From contig CAWGFK010000060.1 in the NCBI GenBank assembly GCA_963821735.1, positions 62,001 to 126,000 of the forward strand: a stretch of DNA of 64,000 nucleotides. The letters are read 5' to 3'. The DNA comes from Laspinema sp963821735 (GTDB lineage Bacteria > Cyanobacteriota > Cyanobacteriia > Cyanobacteriales > Laspinemataceae). The stretch's first letter is position 1; every line of letters starts with the position of its first letter. The notes below the pieces were generated by a model. It was not told where the DNA came from. It searched no databases and saw only the letters and a program-made list of their open reading frames with translations. Below, piece after piece: positions 8,922 through 17,178 of the stretch. The translations under genes were made by a program, and so were the position numbers.

Positions 8922-10961
8922 ATGATTGCAATCCCCTCCGTTTCTGTCACCTACGCCCAGGATGGCACCTCCACCCGCCCCAACGCCCTGGGGATGCGCC
9001 CCATGCAAGAACTCGCTTATCAGAAACGGGGGGAACAATATCTACTGATTAAATCTCCCCCCGCCTCTGGGAAAAGTCGGGCGCTGATGTTTATTGCTTT
9101 GGATAAGCTGACTCACCAGAAGCTCAAACAAGCGATTATTGTTGTCCCCGAGAAGGCGATCGGGGCTAGTTTCCATAATGAACCCTTGACAAAGTTCGGC
9201 TTTTGGGCGGATTGGGAGGTGGAACCCCGGTGGAACCTCTGCAATGCCCCGGGTAACGATGGCGGTAAAGTAGAAGCGGTGAAAACATTTCTCAACAGTG
9301 AAGCGAAAGTGCTGGTTTGTACTCATGCCACCTTCCGGTTTGCGGTGGATAAATTTGGGGTGGAAATGTTAGACGATCGCCTGATTGCCGTTGATGAGTT
9401 TCATCATGTTTCCTCTAATCCAGACAACAAACTGGGGGACCATATTCGCCAACTCATGACTCGCGATAAAACCCACATCGTCGCTATGACGGGTTCTTAT
9501 TTTCGCGGCGATGCGGAAGCGGTGCTACATCCGGAAGACGAAGGCAAATTTCACCACGTTACCTATACCTATTATGAACAACTCAACGGCTACGAATACC
9601 TAAAACAGCTCGATATTGGCTATTATTTTTACTCCGGTAACTACACCGATGAAATTATGCAGGTTCTCAACCCCCATGAGAAAACGATTCTGCATATTCC
9701 TAATGTTAATTCCCGGGAAAGTACCAAAGACAAAATCCGGGAAGTGGAACATATTATTGAGGCATTGGGGGAATGGCAGGGGATTGATCCGAACACCGGA
9801 TTTCAACAGGTCAAAACTGCCGAGGGGAAGATTCTCAAGATTGCGGACTTGGTGGATGATGACCCCAGTAAGCGGGATCAGGTTGCTGCGGCGCTGAAAG
9901 ACCCCAGGCAGAAAAATAATCCTCATCATGTGGATATTATTATCGCTCTGGGGATGGCTAAAGAAGGTTTTGATTGGATTTGGTGCGAACACGCTTTAAC
10001 CATTGGTTACCGTTCTAGTTTGACAGAAATTGTCCAGATTATTGGGCGGGCGACCCGGGATGCACCGGGTAAGACCCGCGCCCGGTTTACGAACCTAATT
10101 GCGGAACCCGATGCCAGCGAAATGGCGGTGACTGAGGCGGTGAATGATACGATTAAGGCGATCGCCGCTAGTCTGCTGATGGAACAGGTCCTCGCGCCCC
10201 GTTTCGAGTTCAAACCCAAGCGCCCGGACAATCAACCCACTCCCGGCTTTGACTATGGGGACAGTGGCTACGATCCGACTCGATGCAATATGGGAGTGAA
10301 TCCACAGACGGGGGAAATTCAGCTAGAAATTAAGGGGTTAACCCTACCCAAAAGCCCGGAAGCCTCCCGGATATGTCGCGAAGATTTAACAGAATTGGTG
10401 ACCGCTTTTGTGCAAGATAAGCCGAGTATTGAGCGCGGTTTATTTGATGAGGAATTGGTGCCCGAGGAATTGACCCAATTGCGGATGGGTAAGATTATTA
10501 AAGAGAAATTCCCGAATCTGGATGAAGGCGATCGCGAAGCGGTCCGCCAACACGCGATCGCCGCTCTCAATTTGGTGCAACAAGCCAAGAAAACCCTGAA
10601 CGAAGGGGACGGGTTAGCCACGAAAAATACCGCCCTAATTGATGGAGTGCGCCAGTTTGCCCTATCCGTAACCGATTTAGATATTGATTTGATTGACCGG
10701 ATTAATCCGTTTGGGGAAGCTTATGCGATTCTGGCTAAGTCGATGAGCGAAGAACGGCTAAAACTGGTAGCAGAGGCGATCGCCGCCAAGCGAGTTAATC
10801 TCTCCCTAGAAGAAGCGCGAGAGTTAGCAAAACGGGCGCAGCGGTTCAAACAGGAAAAGGGCCGCGTGCCTTCTCTCACCGCCGCCGATCCTTGGGAAAA
10901 ACGCATGGCAGAAGGGATTGCTGTCCTACTCCGGAAAGTTAAGGAGGAAAAAAATGCCTAA
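8922..10961 (+). CDS. SF2 DEAD/DEAH helicase of a restriction-like defence locus
   Basis: 679 residues from ATG 8922. Helicase motifs are visible: Walker A-like SPPASGKS near residue 45, motif II DEFH (AVDEFHHVS) near 158, motif III region MTGSYFR, and motif VI QIIGRATRDAPGKTRAR near 370. The layout resembles the ATP-dependent translocase module of type I/III restriction subunits, but no nuclease domain is attached. A GIY-YIG nuclease gene originally followed directly: the stop region of this gene carries the same AGGAGGAAAA.AATGCCTAAA junction now found in front of that nuclease gene. I infer a translocase acting with a separate nuclease in phage defence. No clear promoter is seen; a MITE lies 130 bases upstream. 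Confidence 0.8.
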   Translation: MIAIPSVSVTYAQDGTSTRPNALGMRPMQELAYQKRGEQYLLIKSPPASGKSRALMFIALDKLTHQKLKQAIIVVPEKAIGASFHNEPLTKFGFWADWEVEPRWNLCNAPGNDGGKVEAVKTFLNSEAKVLVCTHATFRFAVDKFGVEMLDDRLIAVDEFHHVSSNPDNKLGDHIRQLMTRDKTHIVAMTGSYFRGDAEAVLHPEDEGKFHHVTYTYYEQLNGYEYLKQLDIGYYFYSGNYTDEIMQVLNPHEKTILHIPNVNSRESTKDKIREVEHIIEALGEWQGIDPNTGFQQVKTAEGKILKIADLVDDDPSKRDQVAAALKDPRQKNNPHHVDIIIALGMAKEGFDWIWCEHALTIGYRSSLTEIVQIIGRATRDAPGKTRARFTNLIAEPDASEMAVTEAVNDTIKAIAASLLMEQVLAPRFEFKPKRPDNQPTPGFDYGDSGYDPTRCNMGVNPQTGEIQLEIKGLTLPKSPEASRICREDLTELVTAFVQDKPSIERGLFDEELVPEELTQLRMGKIIKEKFPNLDEGDREAVRQHAIAALNLVQQAKKTLNEGDGLATKNTALIDGVRQFALSVTDLDIDLIDRINPFGEAYAILAKSMSEERLKLVAEAIAAKRVNLSLEEARELAKRAQRFKQEKGRVPSLTAADPWEKRMAEGIAVLLRKVKEEKNA

Positions 10962-10996
10962 AATCAATTTTATAGCTCATCTGGAGGTGAAAATCC

Positions 10997-11716
10997 ATGA
11001 CCCTCTCCCTAGAAAAACCCACCCCCCCAAACTCCATCCTCCAACGCCACAACGCCACCTGGCAAGACTATGTGGCTATCCGGGATAACCCGGATATAGA
11101 CTGGCAAAAAATCTCATTTCATCAAGGATGGTTGTGGGTAGATATGGGCACAGAAGGACCAAATCATGCTTCGTTCAGTGATTTGATGACGGCAATTTTC
11201 TTTGTTTGGGCATTTCTGCACCCTGAGTTTGTCTTGCAATCTTATGGTCGCTGTGTCATTGAATGCCCCGATACCCACGCCTGTGCGCCAGATTTAGTGC
11301 TGTACAAGGGGGATAATATTCCCCGATGGCAACCCGGAGAACCGCGCCGGATTGACTTGCGTCGCCACCGTTTGCCCGACTTGGTGGGAGAAATTGCCGA
11401 TACGACCCTCACCCTTGACCTGGATGAACAAAAGCAACTCTACGCCAGCTTAGGGATTCCTGAATATTGGGTGGTTGATGTGAAAGGACGGCGGATTTTT
11501 GCCTTTAGCTTGACCCCATTAGGGCATTATGAAGCGATCGCCCAGTCCCAAGTGTTGACGGGGTTGCCGATCGCCCTTTTAGAACAAACCCTAGAACGAC
11601 TAAACACCGAAACCAACACCGCTGCCGCCAATTGGTTAATCCAACAGTTACAAAACCCGCCACAACAACCGGACGGCATTGCTGAATCTGAACACCAGGA
11701 GGAAAACAATGCCTAA
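10997..11716 (+). CDS. Uma2 family endonuclease (DUF820), inserted copy
   Basis: 239 residues with a good GGAGG site (10980-10985) before ATG 10997. The core is typical Uma2 (PD-(D/E)XK fold): CAPDLVLYKGD, then LVGEIADTTLTLDLDEQKQLYASLGIPEYWVVDVKGRRIFAF. The acidic and lysine positions of the nuclease site appear as D in APDLV, E in VGEIAD and K in EQKQLY. Uma2 proteins are abundant in cyanobacteria and their role is unsettled. The gene sits between the helicase and GIY-YIG genes; its own end repeats the helicase gene's final GGAGGAAAA..AATGCCTAA, so it looks like a later insertion that duplicated the junction. It overlaps the next gene by 8 bases. Confidence 0.85.
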   Translation: MTLSLEKPTPPNSILQRHNATWQDYVAIRDNPDIDWQKISFHQGWLWVDMGTEGPNHASFSDLMTAIFFVWAFLHPEFVLQSYGRCVIECPDTHACAPDLVLYKGDNIPRWQPGEPRRIDLRRHRLPDLVGEIADTTLTLDLDEQKQLYASLGIPEYWVVDVKGRRIFAFSLTPLGHYEAIAQSQVLTGLPIALLEQTLERLNTETNTAAANWLIQQLQNPPQQPDGIAESEHQEENNA

Positions 11717-12945
11717 ATCCAAATCCAACAAATCCACCACTGATGAAGATTTAGAACTGTTGGCTGAGTTGGGGATAGATATCGCCCCGGAACCTACTCG
11801 CCAACATTCTCCCAGAGAAGAGCGAATTATCGCCGGTTTTGAGGAAATTGAGCGGTTTGTCGCGGAAAAAGGTAGACTGCCTCAACATGGAGAAGAGGGG
11901 GATATTTTCGATCGCCTCTATGCGGTGCGACTCGATCGCCTGCGAGAGTCGGCAGAATGTCGCGCCCTCTTAGAACCTTTGGACTCCCAAGGGCTTTTAA
12001 ATGCAGAAAATGATGCTAGTTGGGCTTTAGAAGAAAGACCTGGAAGAAGACGAAATTGATGCGGCGCTGTTGGCTTCTCTGGGGGTTGATGCGGCTTCAG
12101 AAAATGATGTGACTCAGTTAACTCATGTGCGTTCCCGTCGTGAAATTAAGGCAGCGGAGGAAGTTGCCCAGCGGTTTCCCTGCGAGGATTTTGATGAATT
12201 TAAAGCTATGTTTGAGGAAGTTGCCCGTCAGTTAAAAACTGGGGAACGGCAAACGGTGAAATATCAGGATAATGCCACAATTAATCCCGAGGATTTGTTT
12301 ATTCTGGATGGACAAAAGGTTTTAGTGGCTGAGATGGGAGAGATGTTTGTCAGTGACTATGGGCTGAAAAATTGCCGGATGCGGGTTATTTATGATAATG
12401 GTACTGAGAGTAATCCCCTGTTTCGCTCGTTCCAGCGCGCTTTAAATAAAGATAAAACGAGTCGTCGCATCACTAAGCTGGATTTAGGTCCGTTATTTTC
12501 CTTTCAGGCTGAACCTGAAGTTGAGGCAGAAAATGACTTACCCACGGGTTATATTTATGTGTTGCGAAGCGATTCGGAGCATCCTTTTATTGCTCAGAAT
12601 CGGGCGATTATTCATAAAATTGGGGTGACGGGTGGGGATGTCAAAAAGCGGATTGCTAATGCCAAGCAGGACCCGACCTATTTGTTAGCGGATGTGGAAA
12701 TTGTGGCAATTTTTAAATTGGCTAATATTAATCGGAAGAAACTGGAGGGAATCTTGCAGAAGTTTTTCGCCAGTGCGCGATTAGATTTGGAATTGCGCGA
12801 TCGCTTTGATATGCCGGTTAAGCCGAGGGAGTGGTTTTTGGTGCCGTTGGCAGCTATTGAGGAGGCGATCGCAAAAATCCAGGACGGCACCATCGAGCAA
12901 TTCCGCTATGAGCCGGAAACAGCCAGTCTGATTAGAGTATCATAA
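11709..12945 (+). pseudogene. GIY-YIG (T5orf172/MUG113-like) nuclease gene with one frameshift
   Basis: ATG 11709 follows a strong AGGAGGAAAAC site. The first 116 codons end at a stop at 12057-12059, while the next 291 codons continue in the +1 frame. Removing one A from the AAA at 12034-12036 joins them into one protein of about 411 residues, with WALEE followed by DLEEDEIDAALLASLG. The C-terminal half carries the GIY-YIG core: GYIYVLRSD, KIGVTGGDVKKRIANAKQ, and a catalytic-type Glu in KKLEGILQKFF. The enzyme would nick or cleave DNA, probably with the upstream helicase. The frameshift is either a real inactivation or a homopolymer consensus error. Confidence 0.75.
12070..12945 (+). CDS. GIY-YIG nuclease, C-terminal open segment
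   Basis: This is the 291-codon open segment of the frameshifted gene at 11709-12945, beginning at an internal ATG. It holds the whole GIY-YIG domain (about residues 155-260 of the segment), ahead of a short C-terminal tail ending SLIRVS. If translated alone it would lack the N-terminal charged region. I consider it part of one gene rather than an independent gene. Confidence 0.6.
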   Translation: MASLGVDAASENDVTQLTHVRSRREIKAAEEVAQRFPCEDFDEFKAMFEEVARQLKTGERQTVKYQDNATINPEDLFILDGQKVLVAEMGEMFVSDYGLKNCRMRVIYDNGTESNPLFRSFQRALNKDKTSRRITKLDLGPLFSFQAEPEVEAENDLPTGYIYVLRSDSEHPFIAQNRAIIHKIGVTGGDVKKRIANAKQDPTYLLADVEIVAIFKLANINRKKLEGILQKFFASARLDLELRDRFDMPVKPREWFLVPLAAIEEAIAKIQDGTIEQFRYEPETASLIRVS

Positions 12946-13054
12946 CCCATTTTAGCAATAAAAAGCAATTGAGTTCCCACAGATGGACATTTTCCAATGG
13001 GTTTTGGGAACCCGTAGAGTTTAATATTTTAACTCACCAACGGAGTGAACGACG

Positions 13055-14362
13055 ATGATTACAGAAATAGAGTTAAAAGATTTCAAAAGTTATAAATCGG
13101 CGACATTGCACTTAGGACGACTCACCGTATTAATTGGAGCCAATGCTTCCGGTAAAAGTAATGTCATTGAAGCCTTGCGGCTTTTATCTCGGCTTGCCAC
13201 TGGGGAACGACTGGGATTGCTCAGAAATCCTCAAGAAAAAGGAGAGACTTTCTTTCGCGGGAATGTCGAACATTTGGGATATCGAGGGAAGCAGACATTT
13301 CAACTGGCTTGCTTGACAAACCATCCCGATTGGGAAGGTTTTGAGATTCAACTCGGACTCAGTTCAGACAACCATTTGCAGGTTATGCAAGAACGGATTA
13401 CCAGTTCAAGTTCTAAAGTTCCGTTGTATGAAATCACCAGTGAACCGCAAGGGGCAGGAAGTGATATTTTTGTGACTTATAATAATTTTGCGAGAGGTGG
13501 CAAAAAACCGAGCCTGGTTTGTAGTAGTCATCTGGCGGTTTTTACCCAACTTTTAAGTGCCATTCGATTTAGACCCGAAAATACCAAAAGTCGAGAAATT
13601 ATCCCCAAGGTTTGCGAGCAATATGTCCGGTGGTTAAGTGGGATTGTGTTTTTAGAACCCGAGCCTAGCTTGATGAGAGACTATGGTCACAAAACGGATT
13701 TAATTTTGCGTGAGAAAGGGCAAAATTTATCTGGAGTTATTTATAATTTATGCCAATCCAAAACCTCTAAGCAGGCGGTTTTAGACTTTGTTTGTAGTCT
13801 TCCAGAACAGAATATTGAGGAGATTAGTTTTTTAGAAACCCCTCGGGATGAGGTGATGTTACAACTCACTGAAACGTTTGGAGGGGTGGCGACTCCTTAT
13901 GATGCAGCACGATTGTCTGATGGAACCCTGCGAGTTTTATCCATTGCAGCAGTATTACTTTCTGCACCGGAAGAAAGTTTAGTAGTCATTGAAGAAATCG
14001 ATAATGGTGTACACCCGAGTCGTGCGAGTGCCTTACTGTCTCGGATGGCTGAAATTGCTCGAAAACGGAACCTCCGTATTCTCATTAGTAGCCATAATCC
14101 TGCCTTATTAGATGCTCTTCCTGATGAGGCAATTCCTGAGACTGAATTTTGTTATCGCAGTCCTGATGATGGGTCAAGTCAATTAATTCGGTTGCAAGAT
14201 ATTCCCGACTACCCGGAACTGATTGCTCAGGGTTCCGTGGGTCATTTAATGACTCGTGGACTGTTAGAACGTTTTGTCAAGCAGCATCCAGGAACTGAGA
14301 TCAAAAAACAGCAGGCCCTAGACTGGTTGACCTCGCTTAATTCGATGGTGGAGGCTCAGTGA
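13055..14362 (+). CDS. AAA family ATPase (AAA15/RecF-like) of an ATPase-PIN module
   Basis: 435 residues from ATG 13055, with GGAG at 13041-13044. It starts MITEIELKDFKSYKSATLHLG, typical of SMC/RecF-like AAA15 ATPases. Walker A is GANASGKS at 28-35; an ABC-type signature region ARLSDGTLRVLSIAAVLL lies near 285; Walker B is VVIEEIDNGVHPS near 310; and a switch histidine is in ISSHNPALL near 345. The central 200 residues are specific to this subfamily, and no TOPRIM or nuclease domain is present. The stop overlaps the start of the PIN-like gene, so the two are translationally coupled. Such ATPases commonly act as phage sensors controlling an effector; that role is inference here. Confidence 0.85.
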   Translation: MITEIELKDFKSYKSATLHLGRLTVLIGANASGKSNVIEALRLLSRLATGERLGLLRNPQEKGETFFRGNVEHLGYRGKQTFQLACLTNHPDWEGFEIQLGLSSDNHLQVMQERITSSSSKVPLYEITSEPQGAGSDIFVTYNNFARGGKKPSLVCSSHLAVFTQLLSAIRFRPENTKSREIIPKVCEQYVRWLSGIVFLEPEPSLMRDYGHKTDLILREKGQNLSGVIYNLCQSKTSKQAVLDFVCSLPEQNIEEISFLETPRDEVMLQLTETFGGVATPYDAARLSDGTLRVLSIAAVLLSAPEESLVVIEEIDNGVHPSRASALLSRMAEIARKRNLRILISSHNPALLDALPDEAIPETEFCYRSPDDGSSQLIRLQDIPDYPELIAQGSVGHLMTRGLLERFVKQHPGTEIKKQQALDWLTSLNSMVEAQ

Positions 14363-14817
14363 TGGCGGATGTTTCGATTGTCGATACTTCGGTTTTTTGT
14401 AATGTTCTTAATATTCCTAAATTGAATGATGAGCGAGGCTTAGTCATGGAACAACTCAGGGATTTTTTGGAAAAAGGAACCCATTTGCTGTTACCGATGG
14501 CAGTCGTTTATGAAACCGGAAATCATATCGCTCATATCAGTGAGGGTCGTTTGCGCCGACAATGTGCTGAGTTGTTTGTTGAGCAAGTTAAAATGGCGAT
14601 CGCCGGGGAAACCCCTTGGACGGTGATGCAGGTTCCCACTTTGGATCAAGTGCAACTCTGGTTGACTGATTTTCCAGATTCAGCAACACAAGGGAAAGGG
14701 ATGGGTGATCTATCAATTGTCCAGGAATGGGAAAAATCGAGGCGCTTGTTTCCCAATCGTCGGGTGTTTATCTGGTCTTTAGATAATCACCTTCAGGGGT
14801 ATGATTCCCATCCTTAA
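14362..14817 (+). CDS. PIN-like domain nuclease paired with the AAA ATPase
   Basis: 151 residues from ATG 14362; a GTG at 14359 is possible and would give the common 4-base overlap with the ATPase stop. The protein begins ADVSIVDTSVFCNVLNIP, with the first PIN acidic residue in VDTS. Further acidic positions appear in AVVYETGNHI, GKGMGDLSIVQEW and FIWSLDNHL, matching the D..E..D..D layout of PIN ribonucleases. PIN proteins cleave RNA, often tRNA or mRNA, and are common toxins. No small antitoxin gene is next to it; the ATPase is the only coupled partner, so I infer that the ATPase gates it. Confidence 0.75.
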   Translation: MADVSIVDTSVFCNVLNIPKLNDERGLVMEQLRDFLEKGTHLLLPMAVVYETGNHIAHISEGRLRRQCAELFVEQVKMAIAGETPWTVMQVPTLDQVQLWLTDFPDSATQGKGMGDLSIVQEWEKSRRLFPNRRVFIWSLDNHLQGYDSHP

Positions 14818-14891
14818 AATGTTTAAGAGGAAGACAGGAATCTGGTGAGGGAGATAGGAGAGCTTTTGTGATGAACACAAGCCCGATCGCA

Positions 14892-14920
14892 TTTGCTTGA
14901 GTCTTACAGTTTGTTATAAT
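14892..14920 (+). promoter_or_regulatory. Candidate promoter of the Fic gene
   Basis: TATAAT at 14915-14920 is a perfect -10. TTTGCT at 14892-14897, 17 bases upstream, is a weak -35. The Fic ATG follows 25 bases after the -10. Confidence 0.45.
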
Positions 14921-14945
14921 AGGGTCAGTATATAAATGAAACTTT

Positions 14946-16409
14946 ATGTTGTGGAAACCCATCGAAGATTTGCCATCCAACTGGCAAGATTTAGCTAGTA
15001 GTGAACTGCCCCCTTTAGTCACGGTTTGGAACGAACAAGCCGATCGCCTGCGTCAATCTGGAGAGTTTCAAACCTTTAGCGAAAAGCTGCGCCGGGAAAT
15101 CGCGATCGAAACGGGAATCATTGAGCGGTTGTACACCCTCGATCGCGGCATCACTCGTTTATTGATTGAACAGGGAATTAATGAGGCATTAATTCCTCAT
15201 GGAGCCACCGATATTCCGGTTAAACAAGTTGTTTCCCTGATTAAAGACCAAGAAGCTGCTATTGAGGGATTATTTGATTTTGTTGGCGGACAAAGAAACT
15301 TATCTAATTTTTATATCAAGCAGTTACATCAAGTTTTAACTCAGAGTCAGGACAGCACAGAAGCCTTAACCCCACAGGGAAAAATATTTAAAGTTTCCTT
15401 AATTAAAGGGGACTGGAAACGTCAAGCGAATAACCCCCTCCGACCCGAAGGCACAATTCATGAGTATTGTCCTCCTGAACAAGTGGCATCGGAAATGGAT
15501 CGATTAATCGCTTTCCATCATCAACATCAAGAACAAAAAGTTCCGCCTGAAATTGAGGCGGCTTGGTTGCATCATCGATTTACCCAAATTCACCCCTTTC
15601 AAGATGGAAATGGTCGGGTTGCTCGGTGTTTAGCCAGTTTAGTCTTCATTCAAGCCAGTTGGTTTCCTTTAGTCATCACCCGTGACGATCGCGCCGTTTA
15701 TATTGCCGCTTTGGAAGATGCAGACTGCGGTGAATTATCGAGTTTAATTAATCTTTTTGCCAAAAGTCAAAAGCAAGCATTTTTAAGAAGCCTAGGTCTA
15801 TCAGAACAAGTCTTATCAGAGACGAGAAGAACCCAAGTCATTCTGGCTGCGATCGCTGATAAATTGCAACAAAATCAGTTAGCTTCGGTTCAGGAAAAAT
15901 GTCAAAAAGCGGAAACATTTGCGGCTCTTTTATTTGATATTGCTTCTCAACGCTTCCAGGAAATTGCTGAGGACATTAAACTATCTGTACAAAATTTATT
16001 AAGTGATGCCCCCGTTTTCACAATTGCTGCCCCAGTTGGCGACCCTCGATATTATTACCATCGCTATCAAGTAGTGGAAACCGCGAAACAACTAGGATAT
16101 TTTGCCAACCTGCGGAACTATCATACTTGGATTCAATTGGTGATTAATATAGAAACCTCCATAACTATTCTTCTTTCTTTTCATGTGCTCGGACATGAAT
16201 ACCGGGGTTTACTGATTTGTAGTGCCTGTGCTTACCATCGAGATAATGGGGATGAAGGAGAACCGACCATTAGCGATCTTCAGCCTTTAACTGATTCGCC
16301 GTTTCAATTTTCCTACGCTGATGAACAGGAAAATTTAGTTCCCCGTTTCCAGCAGTGGCTAGAAAATGTGATTGTCACGGGGTTAGAGTATTGGAACAAA
16401 AGCATTTAA
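14946..16409 (+). CDS. Fic family protein (AMPylator-type)
   Basis: 487 residues from ATG 14946. The Fic core motif HPFQDGNGRVAR, with catalytic histidine and the phosphate-binding GNGR loop, is at about residues 215-226, preceded by the usual WLHHRFTQI helix. An N-terminal inhibitory helix is visible in IETGIIERLYTLDRG; the inhibitory glutamate is kept, but the position after it, usually Gly or Asn in (S/T)xxxE(G/N), is Arg. Fic enzymes transfer AMP or a related group to target proteins. The C-terminal 200 residues have no motif I recognise. The gene stands alone between the ATPase-PIN module and the xis remnants. Confidence 0.88.
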   Translation: MLWKPIEDLPSNWQDLASSELPPLVTVWNEQADRLRQSGEFQTFSEKLRREIAIETGIIERLYTLDRGITRLLIEQGINEALIPHGATDIPVKQVVSLIKDQEAAIEGLFDFVGGQRNLSNFYIKQLHQVLTQSQDSTEALTPQGKIFKVSLIKGDWKRQANNPLRPEGTIHEYCPPEQVASEMDRLIAFHHQHQEQKVPPEIEAAWLHHRFTQIHPFQDGNGRVARCLASLVFIQASWFPLVITRDDRAVYIAALEDADCGELSSLINLFAKSQKQAFLRSLGLSEQVLSETRRTQVILAAIADKLQQNQLASVQEKCQKAETFAALLFDIASQRFQEIAEDIKLSVQNLLSDAPVFTIAAPVGDPRYYYHRYQVVETAKQLGYFANLRNYHTWIQLVINIETSITILLSFHVLGHEYRGLLICSACAYHRDNGDEGEPTISDLQPLTDSPFQFSYADEQENLVPRFQQWLENVIVTGLEYWNKSI

Positions 16410-16572
16410 AATTATTTCAAATAAACCCTTCCTGGATAGAACAAAATGCAAACAACTTGGCTAATTTATAGTCTTCTCGCTTAGAGAAAACCGATTATTG
16501 CCCCTCCCGCCAATTATGAAGATAAACCAATGCACTCCTGATGTACTCAATGTTGCCCTGTTTGCTCTACTT

Positions 16573-16920
16573 CTAGCCTACTGCATAGTCGCTCATTTCT
16601 CGCATAAAAGGCGGGTAAAACCCCAGGACAATATCTTGCTTGGGGACACCCAAGTGGACTAAATCTTCCGCAACATCATGCTCCGTTGAATTGCAAAGAA
16701 TCCAAATCTTCTCATTGCGGATATCTAAATGGATGACACCCTGATGAATCCAGCGCTGATGGTGCCAACCAAAATGGACAATTTGATAATGATTTCGTTG
16801 GGTATCAAAAATAGTTTCAACCTCAATCTCACCATAGGCTGGCTTACTTTTGGCATATTCCATCAACAATTATTGCACAAGTTGCTGATAGGTTGTTAAT
16901 TTATCTGTCACTCCTTCCAT
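16573..16920 (-). pseudogene. xisI: xisI-family gene with in-frame stop
   Basis: The frame reads MEGVTDKLTTYQQLVQ from ATG 16918-16920, meets TAA at 16870-16872, and continues LLMEYAKSKPAYGEIEVE through to VLGFYPPFMREMSDYAVG, a clean XisI C-terminus. Restoring CAA for TAA would give a normal protein of about 115 residues. XisI was named as a controlling factor of fdxN-element excision in Anabaena, but copies are common in cyanobacteria outside that context. Its start overlaps the end of a remnant xisH, the usual xisH-xisI arrangement. A downstream TTG at 16869 could still start a 98-residue product. Confidence 0.8.
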
Positions 16921-16988
16921 AGCAAAATTTGCTCCAATTCACTATCGTAAACAATGAGTTTTAACGATAGCCATAATAGACGATCGCC
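16908..16988 (-). pseudogene. xisH: xisH-family C-terminal remnant
   Basis: On the minus strand, the frame ending at TGA 16908-16910 reads LKLIVYDSELEQILLWKE, matching the characteristic end of XisH proteins. About 25 codons are recognisable; upstream of roughly 16988 the similarity is lost and no start is present. The 13-base overlap with the xisI start supports the assignment. Most of the gene has been deleted, with an IS element now lying 190 bases further upstream. Confidence 0.6.
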
Positions 16989-17170
16989 TAAACCTGATGC
17001 TATCCAAACTTATTATACCAAGCTATCATCGTGCCCAGGAGTTTGAACCTCTGGTGTCTGGAATGATTGGGGTAAGAGGGGATTCGACATCGGACGCCAT
17101 TGGATGAATCAGTCACCCGCCTAGAGGTGAACTGCAATGGCAACTCCCCAGGAATTAGATGCAGGCGGTA

Positions 17171-17178
17171 CTCCAGAG
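17171..17178. repeat. 8-bp target-site duplication, left copy
   Basis: ACTCCAGA directly abuts the left inverted repeat of the IS and is repeated exactly at 18748-18755 after the right inverted repeat. Confidence 0.9.
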
